A stretch of DNA of 64,000 nucleotides from Ligilactobacillus sp900765635 (GTDB lineage Bacteria; Bacillota; Bacilli; Lactobacillales; Lactobacillaceae), in assembly GCF_949152225.1 (NCBI RefSeq), contig NZ_CASCJC010000001.1:1302001-1366000 (forward strand), in the 5' to 3' direction. Positions within the stretch are counted from its first letter, which is position 1; every line of letters begins with the position of its first letter. Positions 58,663 through 64,000 of this stretch are shown here, in pieces. The notes beneath the pieces were generated by a model. That model ran no database searches, was not told the DNA's origin, and was given only the letters and a program-made list of their open reading frames with translations. The position numbers and the translations under genes are program-made.

Positions 58663-60411
58663 TTAATTTATTTTACGATGAAAATAACGATAAATACCAA
58701 AGATTCCCACAAGAACAACTAAAATTGCACCAACATACGTCAATACAACGTTATTATGTTCACCCGTTTGTGGCAATTTTGCTTGTGTTTTATTTTCTTG
58801 CTTAGTTGTTTGAGCTTTAGTATAAACATAAGTTACTTCTTGATTTTCTGTTCCAAAAATTCCTTTTTCGCTTCCAATAACTTTTTGGAAGTGATAGCCA
58901 TCGATTTTTTTAGCACTTAATTGATAATTTTCTCCCATCTTACCATGTAAAATCATATCATCTGCTAATTTATTGCCATTTGTATCTTGGAAATGAACTG
59001 TAATCGTCCCAGTTAATTCATTAAGTTGGGTATTTAGAGCTGTTGTTTTGGCAGTTACATCATCTTGTGTATAACTTTTAGTAGCAATTGTTTGTGCTAA
59101 AGCCTCTGTTGCTGCTTGTAATTGTTGTAATCCACCAACTTTTGCCTTACTTTGCTTAGCCAAAATAGCTTGTGCTTGGTCTAGACTAGCATATGCTGGT
59201 TGTAAATCAATTTGACTCAATTGATTTTCTAAAACAGGATCATACGTTGCGTTAATTGCTTGATCATAGCTATAACCTAAAACAACTGCATTTACATCTA
59301 ATAAGTTTGTAGCTTCATCAACTTTTTGATTTAACAACTTGAGTTCTTGTGCATCCAAATCCTTAGCATAAGAAATCCGTTGTAACTGATGTTTAGCTAA
59401 TTGTTTAGCACTATCTAATGACCAGCCATTAACTTCTAAAATCGCTGTTTTGGTCCACAAAAGATTTGATGGTGAAATTGTATTGATATCTGGTTCATCA
59501 TAAGTCTTACCATCACGATCTAAAGCATATAAAAACATCCCTGATAAGTTATTTTGTTTTACATAGTTTGCCACTTTAAAAATGTTGGATGTTTCGTAAG
59601 GAAGTTTGGTATCATACCAACGATTATGGTCTTGTTCTTCAGGAAAAGCTAGACCTGGCATAAACTTATTTTTGGAAATATATGGTGCATAATCACTAAC
59701 AGCCTTAGCAGTCCGTTTTTCATCACTACCATATTGTTGATAAGCTAATTGATCAAAACAATCACTAACGTTTTTAAATGGATCAACATTAGAACCATTT
59801 GTATCATATAAAAATAATGTTCCGTTATTTGCTTTTGGTCCAAGATATTTTGATAAAGCTTTAATTACTCCATCTGAAAGTTTAATTTGATCAGAACTAG
59901 GAGTTGTTTCCATATCGATATCTAGTCCATCTAATCCCCATGGCTTCATAAGTTCATTGATTAACTGTTGTGCATATGCATCAAACTCTGCTTCAGTTGG
60001 AAAATCTCCTGCATGTGGAACAGCTAATAATTTAGAATAATCAAAACCACGAATTAATTTAACTCCACGGGCATGTAAGTTTGGTGCATAATCTGTCTTT
60101 AACTTATCAAAAAATGGTTGTGCTTGAGCTTCTTGACCTTCTGGAACATAACTAAATACATTAACGATATTTATCCCATATGGAATATCATCCATTGTAA
60201 TCCAGTTTTTATCTGGCAATGAAGTATTTACTCCTTGCATTTCCTTATCACGCCAAGCACGATAATAAACTAAAAAGTTTTTATTAATCGTTTCAGCTGC
60301 TTGAACCTTAGGTGACATTGCTAAATTGCTCTCTATTAAACCACCTAACACTAAACCACTTACCGCTAAAGCCTTAACAAGTTTAGACATTTTTTTGAGT
60401 GCATACTGCAA
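58663..60411 (-). CDS. cell-wall-anchored GH18 endo-beta-N-acetylglucosaminidase
   Basis: About 582 residues; the start is unsure (TTG 60411 right after GAGGGGGG, or ATG 60390 too far from it). A signal peptide (LVKALAVSGLVLGGLIES...KVQAAE) leads. Residues 45-330 are a GH18 barrel with the catalytic DGLDIDMET (Asp164, Asp166, Glu168), of the EndoE/Endo18A type that cuts the chitobiose core of N-glycans. Then a helical FIVAR-like region (340-465), a MucBP-like beta domain (470-535), LPQTG at 546-550, a membrane helix and a basic tail for sortase anchoring. Likely frees host glycans; GlcNAc would feed nagA. Confidence 0.88.
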   Translation of the reverse strand: MQYALKKMSKLVKALAVSGLVLGGLIESNLAMSPKVQAAETINKNFLVYYRAWRDKEMQGVNTSLPDKNWITMDDIPYGINIVNVFSYVPEGQEAQAQPFFDKLKTDYAPNLHARGVKLIRGFDYSKLLAVPHAGDFPTEAEFDAYAQQLINELMKPWGLDGLDIDMETTPSSDQIKLSDGVIKALSKYLGPKANNGTLFLYDTNGSNVDPFKNVSDCFDQLAYQQYGSDEKRTAKAVSDYAPYISKNKFMPGLAFPEEQDHNRWYDTKLPYETSNIFKVANYVKQNNLSGMFLYALDRDGKTYDEPDINTISPSNLLWTKTAILEVNGWSLDSAKQLAKHQLQRISYAKDLDAQELKLLNQKVDEATNLLDVNAVVLGYSYDQAINATYDPVLENQLSQIDLQPAYASLDQAQAILAKQSKAKVGGLQQLQAATEALAQTIATKSYTQDDVTAKTTALNTQLNELTGTITVHFQDTNGNKLADDMILHGKMGENYQLSAKKIDGYHFQKVIGSEKGIFGTENQEVTYVYTKAQTTKQENKTQAKLPQTGEHNNVVLTYVGAILVVLVGIFGIYRYFHRKIN

Positions 60412-60597
60412 CCCCCCTCTTTTTTAATACCAAAATTATAAAATGAAACCGCTTACTTAACAATATAAAATACATTTTTGACGATAATTTCTTGATATCT
60501 ATTCATCATATCAAGGTTGTCCATTATCGTAATTTGACAGTCTATTTGGCGACATACAGTTGCAATTACTATGTTTTAAACGAAGCATTCTAAAATA

Positions 60598-60634
60598 AAA
60601 GAACAATCTAAGTTTTTACTTAGATTGTTCTTTC
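60598..60634 (-). terminator. terminator of the rRNA-tRNA operon
   Basis: AAAGAACAATCTAAG and CTTAGATTGTTCTTT form a perfect 15-bp stem downstream of the last tRNA on the minus strand. Confidence 0.85.
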
Positions 60635-60687
60635 TAGACTAATCGTAAATATAAGATTAAACGATACAAAAAAAGCCGACATCAAAA

Positions 60688-60760
60688 TGCCGGCTGCAGG
60701 ACTCGAACCTGTGACCCTCGGTTTACGATACCGATGCTCTACCAACTGAGCTAAGCCGGC
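60688..60760 (-). tRNA. tRNA-Thr (anticodon CGU)
   Basis: Minus strand GCCGGCTTAGCTCAGTTGGT to TTCGAGTCCTGCAGCCGGCA; anticodon stem TCGGT/ACCGA with loop ATCGTAA gives CGU. Confidence 0.93.
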
Positions 60761-60774
60761 ATAAATATAAAAGA

Positions 60775-60846
60775 TGACCCGTACGGGATTTGAACCCATG
60801 TTACCGCCGTGAAAGGGCGGTGTCTTAACCACTTGACCAACGGGCC
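60775..60846 (-). tRNA. tRNA-Glu (anticodon UUC)
   Basis: Minus strand GGCCCGTTGGTCAAGTGGTT to TTCAAATCCCGTACGGGTC; anticodon loop CTTTCAC gives UUC. Confidence 0.95.
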
Positions 60847-60852
60847 ATAAAA

Positions 60853-60925
60853 CTCCGGCAGACGGACTCGAACCGCCGACACCCTGATTAACAGTCAGAT
60901 GCTCTACCGACTGAGCTATGCCGGA
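60853..60925 (-). tRNA. tRNA-Asn (anticodon GUU)
   Basis: Minus strand TCCGGCATAGCTCAGTCGGT to TTCGAGTCCGTCTGCCGGA; anticodon loop CTGTTAA gives GUU. Directly after the 5S gene. Confidence 0.95.
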
Positions 60926-60931
60926 ATAATC

Positions 60932-61050
<119 letters not shown>

Positions 61051-61122
61051 TATTTAAATATTGAAAGAAATTTGTTCTCTCAAAACTAGATTCAAACACT
61101 TCGGAGAAAACTGCGTTTTGAC

Positions 61123-64000
<2,878 letters not shown>

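Noticed and set aside
60620..60832. Open frame of 70 codons over tRNA-Thr and tRNA-Glu
   Set aside because: It runs through tRNA genes and has no ribosome site.

Overview
The window is about 64 kb of a low-GC Gram-positive chromosome. Gene content and order (gltX-cysS-mrnC-rlmB-yacP-rpmG-secE-nusG and rplK-rplA-rplJ-rplL, plus PepC, POT peptide permease, LPxTG anchoring and AT-rich codon use) point to Lactobacillales. A Lactobacillaceae species of the Ligilactobacillus type is my best guess, but no gene here fixes the species. Most genes lie on the minus strand, as do the rRNA genes at the right end.

Layout. 1-14 kb: the 5' part of a LacI-type regulator, a RecD-like helicase with a TPR front end, topoisomerase III, a GntR/UTRA regulator, and a compact menaquinone operon menB-menE-menF-menD-menH-menC with a divergent hotdog thioesterase (menI candidate). 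Together these cover chorismate to 1,4-dihydroxy-2-naphthoate (DHNA). No menA or methyltransferase is in the window. 14-32 kb: an ISL3-type transposase relic, a large membrane protein, the L7/L12-L10 and L1-L11 operons with their leaders, nusG/secE/rpmG, then yacP, rlmB, mrnC, cysS, gltX, yacL, radA, dut, and on the plus strand a GNAT gene, rpiA and pepC. 32-37 kb: gpmA, an NlpC/P60 wall hydrolase with a WalR-type box upstream, an AEC permease, an LCP ligase, a FabH-type synthase and tRNA-Leu(UAA).

38.14-48.17 kb: an integrative and mobilizable element of about 10.03 kb, GC-rich and clearly foreign. It carries a TnpX-type large serine recombinase, a TnpW-like protein, a MobV relaxase with a matching oriT-like site, a RepA-like N-terminal protein, a cysteine-rich VLP protein and an XRE regulator. 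Its AT-rich cargo is a nucleoside phosphorylase, an ANT(9)/AadA-like adenylyltransferase and a P-loop kinase-like gene. It sits at a GA dinucleotide inside a SinR-like regulator gene, whose two halves can be recognised on either side. Nested inside it is a 1,725-bp IS1595-type transposon of the MTnSag1 kind carrying lnu(C), with a perfect 8-bp target duplication, which splits the P-loop gene. Two structured direct repeats of about 170 bp follow the ANT gene and the P-loop gene, giving a cassette-like gene-plus-repeat arrangement.

48.5-60.4 kb: a SprT-like protein, two small unknown proteins, nadE-pncB, tagA, nagR, nagA with a NagR-type operator, proC, tRNA-Gln and tRNA-Tyr, a POT peptide transporter, an internally deleted IS with both ends, and a cell-wall-anchored GH18 endo-beta-N-acetylglucosaminidase. 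60.7-64 kb: tRNA-Thr, tRNA-Glu, tRNA-Asn, 5S rRNA and most of a 23S rRNA, all minus strand.
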